DNA of 64,000 nt from Chaunax sp. Z400 (GCA_037577475.1 CM075194.1:27864326-27928325); one strand, 5' to 3'. Positions 1-11,571 are shown, counted from the stretch's first letter. Program-made: numbers and translations. Notes: a model not told the origin generated them from the sequence alone.

Positions 1-56
1 ACAGTCTGTGAAAACAAATTTCCTCTAACCAGAGGACAATAAAGAATGAATCTGAA
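1..56 (+). repeat. 3' tail of a LINE (Rex/L2-type)
   Basis: The stretch reads as the 3' end of a non-LTR retrotransposon: a short noncoding tail, AATAAAG, then a tandem GAATCT-like tail. It matches 22521-22575 almost base for base, where the same tail follows a recognisable reverse-transcriptase C-terminus. The body of this copy lies outside the window. Confidence 0.75.
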
Positions 57-192
57 TCTGAATCTGAACCCTGGGGCCGCCGTTGGTTTTTTGAAGGGTC
101 TTCATCGCAGCAGTGATGATGATCTCAGAATGATAGAACGACCAGGACGGATTCATGACAACTTCATTCTGTTAACTTTTACTACTTTGCAG

Positions 193-327
193 GCTTTGAA
201 TGAAGATGACCTGAGAAAAATCCAGAAGGATCTGCTCTGTGATGGAGGTGAAGGTAGTTCCATTGAGAATGGAAAAACCTGTCAGCTGTATACACTGTAT
301 CGTGACAAGAAGGGTGACATCCGACAG
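193..327 (+). CDS. ankrd6: ankrd6 exon A (internal, 45 codons)
   Basis: A polypyrimidine tract and AG at 191-192 precede the exon; GT at 328-329 follows it. The exon is 135 bases in phase 0 at both ends. It encodes residues starting ALNEDDLRKIQ and ending LYRDKKGDIRQ; the LYRD segment leads into the Cys-rich part of diversin in the next exon. The open frame extends upstream to an ATG at 46, but that part is a LINE tail plus intron, so it is not used as a start. Confidence 0.82.
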
Positions 328-486
328 GTTAGTGATGAAGATTTGTTTTAAACTACAAACATTTTTAGCTCACATCACACATTGGTTCCAAAATGCTCTG
401 ATGGAGCTGATGTTGAGCACATCTAGAAACAGGATGTTCCATGGACTCCTTCCTGCTGAGTGTCAATTTGGGACTGTTCTCTTTAG

Positions 487-639
487 GCTCCAGTCAATGG
501 CTGCTCCTGTAGGCCTGTACTCAAGAAGCTGAAGGGCCAACTGAGGGTCACACAGGAAGAGATGAGGACACAGCTCCTGAACATCCAGGAGCAAGTCAAC
601 AGTAGACTGGGCAAAATGAATCGCAGGAGCAGACACCAG
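487..639 (+). CDS. ankrd6: ankrd6 exon B (internal, 51 codons)
   Basis: AG at 485-486 and GT at 640-641 bound 153 bases in phase 0. The exon starts APVNGCSCRP, the CxC segment typical of diversin, and continues as an amphipathic coiled coil with regular Leu/Val spacing (KKLKGQLRVTQEEMRTQLL) ending in RRSRHQ. The intron before it is only 159 bases. Confidence 0.88.
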
Positions 640-2157
640 GTCAGCCTCGACGCTCATCTTTCACATCATGTCTTCAGACCAAGACAACCTCACCTTCTAC
701 AACTTTAAAGTTTTATTAAGTTTCCAATTTTTCTTCTTCAACATGAAATCTGCCTTTCCATGAACAACATACATACAAAGTTTGCTAACTTTGAACATAG
801 ATCTCAAAACTTCTTCAAATGGCATTGTAGGCTAATAGTCCAGATGGTGGCGCTGCAGCAACGTTCTAAAGTTTAAAACCTTGAAACAAATCCATCGTAC
901 ATGCTAAGACTGTAACAGAAATGTTCAGATGCTTTGAGCTCAGGAATTATAAAGTCCATCAAACACTGTAAAACAAATTATGATTGTAATGATTATTATT
1001 TCTATGCAACTGACGTTACCTCCTTGTTGCTGTTATTATGGTCTGGGCTCTTCTGCTCACTGGTCCTCATGTATTCATCCTCAAGATGTGTGAATCCATC
1101 TCATAACTGCTCCCAGCTTTCATCTCCTCATCATATCATCTCCTCATCATATCATCTCCTCATCATCTCGTCTCCCCATCATCTCATCTCTTCATCATAT
1201 CATCTCCTCATCATATCATCTCCTCATCATCTCATCTCCCCATCATCTCATCTCCCCATCATCTCATCTCCCCATCATCTCATCTCCTCATCACCTCATC
1301 TCCTCATCATATCATCTCCCCATCATCTCATCTCCTCATCACCTCATCTCCTCATCATATCATCTCCTCATCATCTCATCTCCCCATCATCTCATCTCTT
1401 CATCATATCATCTCCTCATCATCTCATCTCCTCATCATATCATCTCTTCATCACCTCATCTCCTCATTATATCATCTGCCCATCATCTCATCTCCCCGTC
1501 ATCTCATCTCCTCATCATATCATCTCATCATGTCATCTCCTCATCATGTCAGCTCATCATCTCATCTCCTCATCACCTCATCTCATCATATCATCTCCTC
1601 ATCATCTCATCTCCTCATCACCTCATCTCCTCATCATATCATCTCCTCATCATCTTATCTCCCCATCATCTCATCTCCTCATCATATCATCTCCTCATCA
1701 TCTCATCTCCTCATCACATCATCTCCTCATCATCTCATCTCCTCATCATCTCATCTCCTCTCTGGTGGCTGAACATGATCGCAGCATGTTTGATGGAGAA
1801 GTTGTGAGTTTGTCACCCAGGTGATGTTGTGATGATCTTAAATCTGCTGCGTCAGTTACAAACATGACTTTAAGGTGTGCTGAAGGACCCTCCTGTATTT
1901 TCTCATATCTCTTCCTCCTCTTCCTCCTTCTTTGTCTCCCTCCTCAAAGTGCCCGGTCCCAACTCACTGCCATTTTTAAGTTCTAATTGTTCTCACATTT
2001 CTGTAAGGAAGTACCTTCTGTGTATTGCAGCTTTAATAAGTCAAATGTTTCTTAGGAATACAATTTGACAATTTTCATCCCACAAACTTTGAAAATTTGT
2101 TAATAGTTGCTTGATTTAGCATTTACAGTTTGGTTTTCTTCACTTTGTGTTGGGCAG
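640..2157 (+). other. ankrd6 intron with TCATCTCC minisatellite
   Basis: This 1.5-kb intron separates two confidently joined exons. Apart from the tandem array at 1119-1757 no gene or mobile element was recognised in it. The 296-residue open frame across 934-1824 is produced by the array. Confidence 0.8.
1119..1757 (+). repeat. Minisatellite of TCATCTCCTCATCA-type units
   Basis: About 640 bases consist of variants of a 13-15-bp unit built from TCATC, CTCC and ATATCATC blocks, mixing CTCATCTCC and CATATCATC forms. The strand shown is strongly pyrimidine-rich and almost lacks G. Confidence 0.95.
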
Positions 2158-2271
2158 ATCAAAGTGTTGGACATGCTGAATCAGGAAAGAGCAGCAGCAG
2201 AGAGGAAGAACATGATTTACAAGATTGAGCAGAGAGTTGCCCAAGGAAGAGAGGATACCCTGATGACACAG
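2158..2271 (+). CDS. ankrd6: ankrd6 exon C (internal, 38 codons)
   Basis: AG at 2156-2157 and GT at 2272-2273 bound 114 bases in phase 0. The segment IKVLDMLNQERAAAERK continues the coiled coil of exon B and has the RHQ/IKVLD junction of diversin. It ends REDTLMTQ. Confidence 0.86.
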
Positions 2272-4091
2272 GTATGTAGGGAAAATATGTGTTGAAATTA
2301 GATTTGGGGCACCACCTTCAAATGAAGGAAATAATTAATTACACTAAACCTTTAATCAGTCTAATTATCTGTAATAAGTTGGGAGTTCGTAACACATTGA
2401 TTTGTACCCCTGAAGAAAGAAATATATGTCGACAACAACGTAACAATAAATGGAATTTATTACTGATTATCAAAAACAGAGCTTAAATGGATAGAATAAA
2501 ACACATTTGATATTATGGTTGAGTGAGATTAATATCTGATACACTTTACGATCATATGAGCTGACTGGTGGGTAAGACGTGTGGATGAGCAAACCGAACG
2601 ACTGTGGAGGGTGATAACATGCTTATTCTAAATTTTGAGATTAAAAATTAATAACACTATCTGGACACCAACTCTTTATCAAAGCCACACTTGGTGGATA
2701 TAAGCCTGCTGTGGATGTACTGGTTTATTTCTTCAAAAAGGAATCTCTTCGTCTTCGTCTCTCGTCTCTGGACTCGCTGGCGTCCGGCGGAATTCAATTC
2801 GCTGGACCCGGGAGTTTGGAGACCTTCGAAGCAGGTTGTTTGGACTGGAGGTCTGGTGTCACTTGGCTGACCCGGGTGAAGAGCAGAACCTGGCGCTGAG
2901 GCTTGGTAAGTCGGCTGGTGACCAGACCCACTGCTGATTCGGTTATGGCTGGGATGTAGATATTCGGAGCTGGATGTGGATAGTTCACTTGTCTCGACTA
3001 ACTTGTTAAAAAGTCTTGCAAGAATCAGGTGGCCAACTAAAGTTAGTTACAGGGCTTTGTCAAGGCTTTACTGGGTAAAACGTGAAACTAGTGAGGTAGA
3101 AAGTTACGAGATAAAAAAACAAACTGGCGAACAATTCAAAGTTAAGAAAAAGACTTTAACAACTAATGAGAGGAAGCATCAAAAAGAGGTTAAGAAAAAC
3201 GGAAAACTTGAACACAACAATTTTAGAGCACTTCAGAGCAATAGGACAGTGCAGCAGTTGAATGGATCACAATTTGTCTGCAGGCCAAAGAATGAACACA
3301 GGACAAAGGGCCACATGGAGGTTTTTATCCACTGCATTGTCGGGGCATAACCGCATTCTGCTGAGTCACGGATTGAGTTTCAGATAGGGTTAACATGTTG
3401 GCAGAATTAAGTTCTCTATATATCTGCAATTATTAAAACGAGCATAACATCCATACGTCTTTTGTCACCACAATCAATAAACATTACTTATGGCTTCAAT
3501 ATAAGCATGACACGAAAATGAAAATGAAACAGAAAGCAAAATTATACTAAATGTTTCGAATCTAGATTTCACACAGATAATTAGATTACTCTCAGCATGC
3601 AATGAATACTATGATATTAGGTACCATTATATTGGGTAAAATTGTGAACACATCATAAGAACACATTGTAATTTAATAAATTTTAAGCTTTTAAAATTCT
3701 CTGAACATAAGGTTATATTATAAAATCTTTTTACTTCTGCTCTGTGGGAGTGGGAAGACAGACTCCAACTGAGGAAGGATGTCAGTGACGTCTTTTGAAA
3801 TCAGTTTGGCTTCTGGAGACTTGGATTAGTATTCCAGCTGTATTGACTCATTTTATGGCTGTTGTCAGTTATTTCTTCACATATCAAAACTCGACTCCAT
3901 CTTCTTCAGGTGTTCAGGAGAATACTGCAGCCCTGTTTTGTTGTGAAGCTCCACAAATGTTTATGGACTAAAAAACTTCCCCTGACTCTCCATCATGTAT
4001 GGTAGATGATGATTGAGTTTTAGTTTTCGGTGAACAGTTCCTTTCGGATCAGGGTTCATCAGACAGCAGCTGTGTTTCTCATCTCAAGCAG
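2272..4091 (+). other. ankrd6 intron, mostly unrecognised
   Basis: A 1.8-kb intron. Positions roughly 2600-2960 look like a retroelement leader (see separate entry). The remainder, including a Lys-rich 124-codon open frame at 2976-3350, shows no family I recognise. Confidence 0.7.
2600..2960 (+). other. Possible LTR/leader remnant in ankrd6 intron
   Basis: A TATA-like GATATAAGCC near 2697 is followed by a GC-rich leader with repeated TCGTCT/CTCGTCTC and GACCCGGG motifs and by a good splice-donor-like GTAAGT at about 2906. This layout recalls the R-U5 and leader of an LTR retroelement or retroviral provirus, but no coding domain follows and no second LTR was found. The assignment is tentative. 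Confidence 0.25.
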
Positions 4092-4395
4092 GCCACCGTG
4101 AGTCATGAACGGAAGAGGTGGTGCATGTCCCAGCTGAAGGACATGGATGTCCACATCCCAGTCAAAGCGCAGTATTACAAACTGCTGCCCTCACCGTCTG
4201 TGGAGCTGTCTGTAGACGCTGATCTGGAGTCACTGCCCCTCCTGTCTGTGGTATCTGGAGACAGCATCACTTCCGTGGCCACATACGTCAACATTCTGCC
4301 ATCTAAATGTGGCCACAGTGTGGGAGGTCCGGAGCAGGAGCAGGAGCAGCTGTGGAGTAGGACATACTTTGAAATGAAGGTGGACAGGTCACCAG
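4092..4395 (+). CDS. ankrd6: ankrd6 exon D (internal)
   Basis: AG at 4090-4091 and GT at 4396-4397 bound 304 bases, so the exon ends in phase 1. It encodes an RKRWCMSQLK segment comparable to the WCM-containing helix of diversin, then a low-complexity, Ser/Leu-rich linker. The partial codon is completed by exon E. Confidence 0.82.
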
Positions 4396-4923
4396 GTATG
4401 TCTAAGAACAGCTTCTAGAAGAGCATTCAGCAGTGATTCCCAGAGATGAAACAATGAAACTGTTTCTGCAGTTAAAGCAGCCAATGAGTTTAACAGATCT
4501 AACTTTTTACTGTCTAGCATTTAATGTCAGCTCTGACTTAAACCCTTTTAGCCCTGTATGATGAAACGGTCTGTGATGTTTGATAATCCTGTTGACCCGC
4601 TCCTGGTAAACTTCATGCTGATGTGGACAGACTATAACCTCTGACACAGCAGAATAACAGTAGAATGACATGGAAATGACCAGTTCAAGTTCAAATGGGC
4701 ATAAAAACTCCACCTGCTGAGGAAGACCATTTGGAAAGTCAGAAATCTCAATAATTCATGTTAATCATGATTGCTTGTTATTTCTGTGTTGTAAAGTCTC
4801 ACATCTCAGCGACTGAGTGAATGCCTGTCATTTATGTATTCTACTTAGTTAATATCAAGTTCCAAAAACCTCCTTTACAGAGCAGATGGTCTCTTCATCC
4901 TGTGTTAACTCCTCTTCCATCAG

Positions 4924-5282
4924 ATGACTATGAGAACACAGCTCTGTTTTCTCTGCCTGCTGAAAACACCTCCAACCTCCTACTGGGCTCTGCTGACCCC
5001 CTGTGGCAGCCCGGGGCAGGGCAGCACAGTCCTGCAGCAGTAGTGGTGCCACTGTATGGGGAAGACCTCTCAAGCAGCAGCAGCCAGTCCAGCATCAGCG
5101 ACCAGGGAGCCAGACTCATCCAACAGCAGGAACGTAGGTTTAACAGAGGTTTGAAAGGGCTGATGAGTGCCCACAGGCATGCTGGGATACACACCGATGG
5201 CGCCAGGACTCTGGAGTTCTTTAGCGACCGTCCCCCTGAGCCCACATTCAGCCAGGAGAGGAACAATCTGCATGCCAAGGAG
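4924..5282 (+). CDS. ankrd6: ankrd6 exon E (internal)
   Basis: AG at 4922-4923 and GT at 5283-5284 bound 359 bases. One carried base plus 359 gives 120 full codons, returning to phase 0. The product is a disordered Ser/Gln-rich region (LSSSSSQSSIS) followed by a basic RRFNRGLKGL stretch and ends NNLHAKE, joining directly to VTQRFFE of the last exon. The donor is followed by an ATCA/GTCA microsatellite. Confidence 0.8.
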
Positions 5283-5295
5283 GTGTGTCTACTGA

Positions 5296-5330
5296 TCAAT
5301 CAATCAATCAGTCAGTCAATCAGTCAATCA
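5296..5330 (+). repeat. Tetranucleotide microsatellite (ATCA/GTCA)
   Basis: Eight to nine ATCA or GTCA units follow the exon E donor at about 15 bases. Confidence 0.9.
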
Positions 5331-5487
5331 AGAAAAGAGCTTTCCATGAGACAGAATAATTCCATTTACAATATGAGTCTTATTTTTGTAATTTTAAAGT
5401 GGTACTCAACAACAATGAGAATAACTTAAAGGACCAAATAATGATTAGTAACATTTTAAATGTTCACTTTCAGTTTCAGCTCCATGT

Positions 5488-5492
<5 letters not shown>

Positions 5493-5554
<62 letters not shown>
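5493..5554 (+). repeat. (TA)n microsatellite, about 31 units
   Basis: Uninterrupted alternating A and T for about 62 bases. Confidence 0.98.
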
Positions 5555-5557
<3 letters not shown>

Positions 5558-5727
5558 CATCATGTTTCTAGACTCATTTCTGCTGTTACAGAGGAAAAAA
5601 AAGAGAGTGCATTAATTTAGTTGGTGCACACTCATCTCTGTTCCTTCCTTCTTCCTCCCACTCCCACAGAGCAGAGTTTCCAGCATGCAGTAGCACTCTG
5701 CTCTGTGGAAGTGGGCTCATGCTCTTG

Positions 5728-6181
5728 GGGCCTCATTTATAAAACTGAGTATAGATTCCATTCTAAAACATTTTGTACTCACAGACCTCAGAATGTTCTC
5801 ATATAAGAAAATATTCAGATCTATAAAACCGTGTGGCGCAGACCTGAACACAGTCTACTCTTTATAAATACCAACCTGTGGTGAATTATGCGAGTATAGT
5901 GTCCTCCCAGTATCATCTTACTACTCCTCCCAGTGTCATCCTACTACTCCTCCCAGTGTCATCACTTCTCCTCCCAGTGTCATCCTACTACTCCTCCCAG
6001 TGTCATCCCACTACTCCTCCCAGTGTCATCACTACTCCTCCCATTGTCATCCCACTATTCCTCCCAGTGTCATCCTACTACTCCTCCGAGTGTCGTCCCA
6101 CTACTCCTCCCACTGTCATCACTACTCCTCCCAGTGTCATCCCACTATTCCTCCCAGTGTCATCCTACTACTCCTCCCGGT
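5728..6181 (+). mobile_element. One-ended Harbinger-type MITE with expanded internal minisatellite
   Basis: The left end GGGCCTCATTTATAAAACT is the terminal inverted repeat also found at 34316, 35427 and 39508. Positions 5728-5905 match the reverse complement of 35427-35250, including the GAACATTCT/AGAATGTTC and TTTATAAAT segments. From about 5904 the element runs into 13 or more units of CTCCCAGTGTCATCCTACTA (about 20-23 bp). Only three such units exist in the 35-kb copy. No right terminus follows, so the copy is truncated or the array replaced its other end. Confidence 0.75.
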
Positions 6182-7984
6182 GTGTTGATGGGTGAGAGGG
6201 AGGTCATCATCACTGATAAAATTGTTCTTGTCATTTGTATCACTCTCACAATCACTGAGGGCAGCATCATTCTTATTTCTAGGGATAACTGCAATGTTTC
6301 ATGGCTTATCTGGGTCTTCACCTAGATCCAACAAATCCAGAACTTGACTCAAAGTGAACCTAAAAGAAAGAGTAGAAAGTTAGGTAGAACAAGAATGACT
6401 TATATGTATATGTGTATACCTGGATGCACTGTGTTATCCCGCCAGTCACTATTGTTGCCGTCAAAATGTTAACTCATTCTATGACCACACTGAACAAACA
6501 TGAGTAATTGCTAATGCATATATCAACACTAAATACCTTAAAGATGATGTGTACCAAACATCTTTGTCCAATCTTTATGTTAACATACTTTACTAACCTT
6601 TTGTTTGAGAGCTTTGATGCAGCCATCCTCTTCTCATGGTGCAACCAGGAAGTAAACAGCTCTGGTCATGTGACAATTTACACTAAACATGTGACATTGC
6701 ACATATTTCATTGAGACAATTTATTATTTCAGTATGTACTGGACACATCAATTCATCAATTCTTTGTGCAGTGAATTTAGCAGCTGTGTATAGGTAGACA
6801 AGTGTGGATATTTTGTAAAAGCTTTTAAGTTTTTGTTTAATTTATCCATTGATACATTAATTTTATTGATGTATTAATGCATTCATTGATACATCATTCA
6901 ATAGAATTTTTAAGCCTTACAACTGAGAATGTTTTTTACGGTCACTATCGTGACCAATGAGATTAAATGGGTTAAAGGTCACGCCTCAATCAGGGCTTTA
7001 GTCTGGTTTTTGTCTTGGACATCAGTCTATTGGGGGAACATTTAGACCACTGATCTTCTCATCACACTCAAACAAGCAGAGCAGATGAGTGTGTTTCAAA
7101 AAATGTTGAAATCTTCCTGCAGGAACTTCATGTCCTGACAAAGATATCAGAATCATCATGGCAGGGCAACCGATGTGTGCGGTGGCCTCTGCTGACACCG
7201 GTGAATTAAATGTTTGCTAACTACTGCACTTTGTTTGGGTACTGCTTTTATAAGTTTTTATCTTGCGCTTAGTTATTTATTTATTTTATTAATATACTGA
7301 CCAATAGTAGAAACGCATATTTGTTTTTGATGCCAAGTCATCCTGTTCATATTAAATATCTGTAAGGGAAATTCTTCCTTGTAAAATTTTGAGAGTTGCT
7401 AATTCTCTGAAGAATTACAGACTCAGTGTGATGAACCAGATCTCTTCAACACATGCAGCATGGAGGGAAGACCTGAGGAGAGTGTTCCCTCACAACTATC
7501 AGATTCACTAAGCTTATCTACACTCAGGGACCCACAAGACAACAGATGCACACTTCATTACAGCTGTAAATCATGCCTTCCACAAAACAATAAAGCCAAC
7601 AACTGTCCTCTGATCTGAACACCCGACCACCTTAGGCACAGATAATTGCCCTCATCTCCTGATAACCCCGCCTTCCATGCAAAGACAATCGACTCTCTTC
7701 TGGACTCCTGTGTAAACATTCAGAAATGTTCTAATTCATACACAGATTTCTTCCACATATCAAAGGCAAATTCTGGTTCACACATCTTTATTCACCCTTT
7801 AGCCAAACAGAAAAATATTTTTTGTGCAGATTAGTGGTTTTTGTCTTAGTGGTTACAAGTCAGAAAGTGTGGATGGTGAGACAGAGAACAACAATAGTCA
7901 CTACCCTGCGTGTCTACCTCCAGCATTTATCACTACTTTACACCGCCTGAATGGATAAGATGTTATTCTGGACTTGTAGGATGA

Positions 7985-8510
7985 CATGCCATTCTTCCTG
8001 CAGAGCTGTGACAAGTTGTTCATGTGTTGCTGGAGCAGGATCTCTCTCTCTCACCTGGTGATCCTGAACATCCCACAGATGCTCTATTGGGATGAGATCT
8101 GGTGAATATGCTGGTCAAGGAAGGACAGCGACATTGTTCTGGTCCAGGTAGGCTCCTCCTGACAGACATGAGCCACATGTGGTCTGGCATCATGGCAAGG
8201 TGATGCCTGATTGCTGTATCCTGGGAATGACATGTGGACCGTGGACCGTATTTCGGTAACACGTCAGTGTACCGTGGATCTGGAAAAGTTCTGACCGTCA
8301 TCCATTAGCAGTGGCCCCCCACATCATGACATCACCACCAAACGATCTACTTCTTGGATGTATACGACAGGATAGCGGTCTCCGTGACAATGGTACAAAC
8401 GCCAACGACCACCAGTTGTGTACAAGTTAAATCTGGACTTGTCACTAAATGTTATCTCCATCCACTTTGCAATCAGCCATAACATTTGGGAACATCTGTG
8501 CTACACATGT
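7985..8510 (-). pseudogene. Tc1/mariner (IS630) transposase remnant
   Basis: Read on the - strand, the segment upstream of 8460 encodes a WMEITFSDKSRFNLY stretch followed by GGRWRLYHCHGDRY, the FSDES-F-L and R-WRR-GER signatures of the Tc1-type DDE transposase second catalytic block. Further along, LSFLDQHIHQIS resembles the DWP-QS-DLNPIEH zone. Several stops and frame changes break it (for example after VVMS), and no inverted termini were found. The enzyme would cut and paste its element at TA sites; this copy cannot be active. Confidence 0.65.
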
Positions 8511-9038
8511 CTGCAGAGTTCAGACCATAGCATCCCAACTGCCCGTTGACTTAAGTTTTTTCAGGAGTCGTGACATCATCAGTTGTTTCAGTAGGACATT
8601 AATTAGACCCGGTAAATTATCACCTTGACCAGGTCTTTTCAATCGTGCAGAAAAAAATCTCACCAACATCATGGTTTGCTCTGAAATGCACCAATGACTG
8701 TTATTTCTATGTTATGACTAAATGATGGTTATTCATGATTTAACATGTTTTGGTTGTGGGTACTTAAAAAAGTCTATTCAGTGAATCACATGTTTGTTTG
8801 TTTCAGTAGATTAGAGCAAGTGAATAGAAATTACAGGGTTTTTAAAATGCGTTTCCACTGTTGGTCAGTATGTATTTATGTTGCACTGGAAGTCTTTTAA
8901 CTTGCCCGATGGTTTTTAAAATACAAAACGTTATTTAGTTTTTATGTACCTACATAAAAATGACAAATAAAAGGAATCTGTGAAATCAGAAATCAAAGGT
9001 GGTTTCAAACTTCAGGCATGTTTTTGCCTTTCTGTCAG

Positions 9039-9209
9039 GTGACCCAGCGTTTCTTTGAGACGGTGTCGACTCAGCTGGAGCGTTGGTATGAGAGGAAACT
9101 CGTGGAGGTGGAGCAGCAGACGGAGCTCAGAGCCCAGCAGGACAGGAAGGAGCTGCTGCAGCGAATAAGAAATCTGGAGGAGGAGCTTCAGAGGCTGAAG
9201 ACCAATTAG
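9039..9209 (+). CDS. ankrd6: ankrd6 terminal coding exon
   Basis: AG at 9037-9038 opens the exon in phase 0; 56 codons end at TAG 9207-9209. The sequence VTQRFFETVSTQLERWYERK followed by a heptad-rich helix ending EEELQRLKTN is the hallmark C-terminus of diversin, probably the segment that pairs as a coiled coil. No AATAAA lies soon after the stop, so the 3' UTR end is not placed. Confidence 0.92.
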   Translation: MTQRFFETVSTQLERWYERKLVEVEQQTELRAQQDRKELLQRIRNLEEELQRLKTN

Positions 9210-9925
9210 AAGGCAGAAAGCTGATGTGTCCTGATTAATGCTAAAAGGAGACATTGAACGGATGAACCTTTCCACTTTGAGCTTTTAAATGTTTTATTTG
9301 CAGCAGACAAGGAGAAAATTCAAAGTATTAACAAACAAACAAACAAAGCATGCACAATTCATTCCCTCGATGGCAGCATCTCTGTGAGCAGGTCTGGTCC
9401 AGTTGCCCGTGTGCGTTTCAGCTGTAGAACTGACAGTGTGGAAACAGTTTTATGTGGAAACTGAATTTCACCTGAACTTTGAACTTTGGGCTCTGACTCT
9501 CTGTGGACTCGTGGAGAGTAGCTCGCCATGTCATGCTGCAGGATGAGGTTCAACATCCTCCTGAGTTGACTGGAGGTGTCTGCTCTGTGTGACATCAGAA
9601 GATTGTTAGCGGCTTGTCTTTTGGGTCTGCTGCTTCATTTTTTCTATTGTTAGGGTGTTTTATCTCTGTGACATGATGATGAGTTTTCAGCAGAGTTGAG
9701 ATACATGATCTCTGATGATCAGTTTTTCCTTTATATATCATGACGTCTCTCATCCTCAGGGCTGCTGTTATCTCGTGCAAAACCAGGCCTGGATTTGAGA
9801 TCTGCTGACCTGAACTGTACATTTGCTACCCTTTCTGCCTGGAAGTTGGCCTTAGAGTCACAGAAGACCTGCTCTGGATTCTTGGATCTGCCAACCATCC
9901 CTACTGTCTCCTTGTTTTTCTATTT
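9210..9925 (+). other. ankrd6 3' UTR and intergenic DNA
   Basis: Non-repetitive sequence following the stop. No polyadenylation signal or further gene was recognised; the open frames on the - strand at 9359-9822 have no family resemblance. Confidence 0.6.
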
Positions 9926-11571
9926 CTTCAGCCTCCCCTACCAAAAATGCATTTTCTCCCAGTCAGGTGACTGATGCTAAAGGTTGTAGCACTAAGCACA
10001 GACTTTTGGTTGCATTACTACAAATGCTGTCAGGGAATGTTGAGACAAATTCAGGTCCTGACACTACTTCTCAGTATTTTACACCTGCAGACTTTAAAGC
10101 TAGATCTGGTTTAAGGGTTATTGATATCAATGTAAGGAGTTTACTTTCCACACTGGAGATGATAAAGATCTGGATAACGTTTATAATGCCAATATTGGCA
10201 ATATATTTGACCTGAAACATGGTTTAAAAAATCAGTGCAGGAAAAGGAAAAGGATATTTGTACTGATGGCTATAATGTTTAGTGTTCTCATTGCCAAAGA
10301 AAAGGCATCGATATCACAGTTTTGGTGTTAAATTGGTGCTTATTGAATCTGTGAGTAAAGAACTTGAGCTGCTGGCTCTTAAAGTAGAATTATCTAGAAA
10401 TATTTGTGTCGCTGGGTTTTTACAGGCCTCCATCTGCCCTCAGTAACTCTTTGTCCACTCTTATAAGACGTCTGTCACAACTGAAATTCAATGAAATTAT
10501 ATTACTTGGTTATTTAAACTGGGACTGGCTAACCCCTGTGTCCATCACAATTAATCAATTCGCCTACAAGACCCAACTCCAAATGTTAACAAAAATCAAC
10601 ACTTATTGACTTAGTTTTAACAAATAAGCCTTTTAGATTTGTTGCTTCAGGTGTTTTCCTAAATGATGTGCGTGATCATTGTGTGACAGCAGTTTGGATG
10701 CTTAAAAGTAAAACACATTTTATTGTAAAACGTAACATGAACATGTTCGTTGAGCAGGCCTTCTTCCATGACTTCTATCATCTGGGAGAGAGTTGAGCAA
10801 GCTTAGAATCAAAAGCGTCATAATGGTTTACAACTCAGCTATCAGATGGACTTCTTGAACGTAGCTCAGCATGGGTCAGAGCACGCAAATTTTAATTGAT
10901 GACCAGTTGTTTTTCAAGGAGCAAATTCAATATGATGCTAAAGAGCTGAAGCTTTTATTAGGATTATATTATAGAAATAAGTCCTGTTTGTCTTTTAATG
11001 TGAAATGTGTACCTTTTTACCTGTCCTTATATGGTGATGTGTTGTACATGAATGCTCACTGCCTTCATATGCTGGATAGTGTGAATCATGGGGCTCTGAG
11101 ATTCATCACAAATGGTGGATATCTTACTCACCACTGTGTTTTATACTCACATGTGAATTGGCCTGATTTATGTACACATCATTTCAGTTACTGGTATGTT
11201 TTTATTTACAAGGCCATTAACCGTCTTACTTATCTTCTCTTTTAAACCTGAAATCTGGAAATCTAATTTCTGTTCTCAGGATTTTCAGTGTTCCCTAAGC
11301 CAAAGGGATTTTACACCTGCTCCTTGGAACAATCTGCAGGCTGACCTTAGACTTCAAAGTTTGGTGACCCTAAAGGAGCTGAAGACTTTGGTGAAATCCA
11401 TTGAATGCAGGCTGACAGTGTGGTCATGTTTTCTGTGATTTATGCTATTTTATGTGAAACTTTGTGTTGCTGTTCCTCTTGGCCAGGTCTCCCTGGAAAA
11501 AGAGATGTTTGATCTCAGTGGGACAAACCTGGTTAAAAAAATGAATAAATAAATAAGTAAATAAATAAATC
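9926..11571 (+). mobile_element. LINE relic with degenerate 2A-like N-terminus
   Basis: The + strand open frame at 9967 encodes LLQMLSGNVETNSGPD then GLRVIDINVRSLL, the start of a fish non-LTR retrotransposon with a 2A-like peptide followed by the endonuclease N-ARSL motif. At 10406 comes YRPPSAL and LLGYLNWDWL (normally GDFNWDW: the catalytic Asp is replaced by Tyr). The RT core is missing. Positions 10866-11438 encode the C-terminal zinc-poor domain (LHMLDSVNHGALRFITN, HWYVFIYKAI-like). A TAAA-rich tail ends at about 11571. Multiple stops show it is dead. The clade is CR1/L2-like; I am not certain of the family. Confidence 0.72.

Larger units (their letters stand above)
5283..9038 (+). other. 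Last intron of ankrd6, rich in repeats
   Basis: A 3.76-kb intron containing simple repeats (5296-5330, 5493-5554), a one-ended Harbinger-type MITE with minisatellite (5728-6181) and a Tc1/mariner relic (7985-8510). Stretches 6182-7980 and 8511-9038 are AT-rich and show nothing I can name. Confidence 0.75.
193..9209 (+). other. ankrd6: ankrd6 (diversin) gene, 3' part, six coding exons
   Basis: Six exons with AG/GT borders and matching phases join into 411 residues ending in a stop at 9207-9209. Exons are 193-327, 487-639, 2158-2271, 4092-4395, 4924-5282 and 9039-9209. The joined protein matches the C-terminal half of vertebrate ANKRD6/diversin, downstream of the ankyrin repeats, which must lie to the left of the window. 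Diversin acts with Dishevelled and casein kinase 1 epsilon to recruit Axin/GSK3 complexes, restraining beta-catenin signalling and promoting planar cell polarity; it is cytoplasmic and centrosomal. Identification rests on remembered family sequence (Cys-rich CxC segment, the RHQ-x-x-VLD coiled coil, the FFE-VSTQ-WYERK terminal helix) and on its position next to gja10 and bach2. Confidence 0.87.

Noticed and set aside
934..1824. 296-codon His/Ser/Pro-rich open frame
   Set aside because: Spans the TCATCTCC minisatellite inside an ankrd6 intron; no conserved domain.
2976..3350. Lys-rich 124-codon open frame
   Set aside because: Lies in an ankrd6 intron, has no recognisable domain and no splice support.
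4928..5299. 123-codon - strand open frame opposite ankrd6 exon E
   Set aside because: Shadow of a real exon on the other strand; no similarity to any family.
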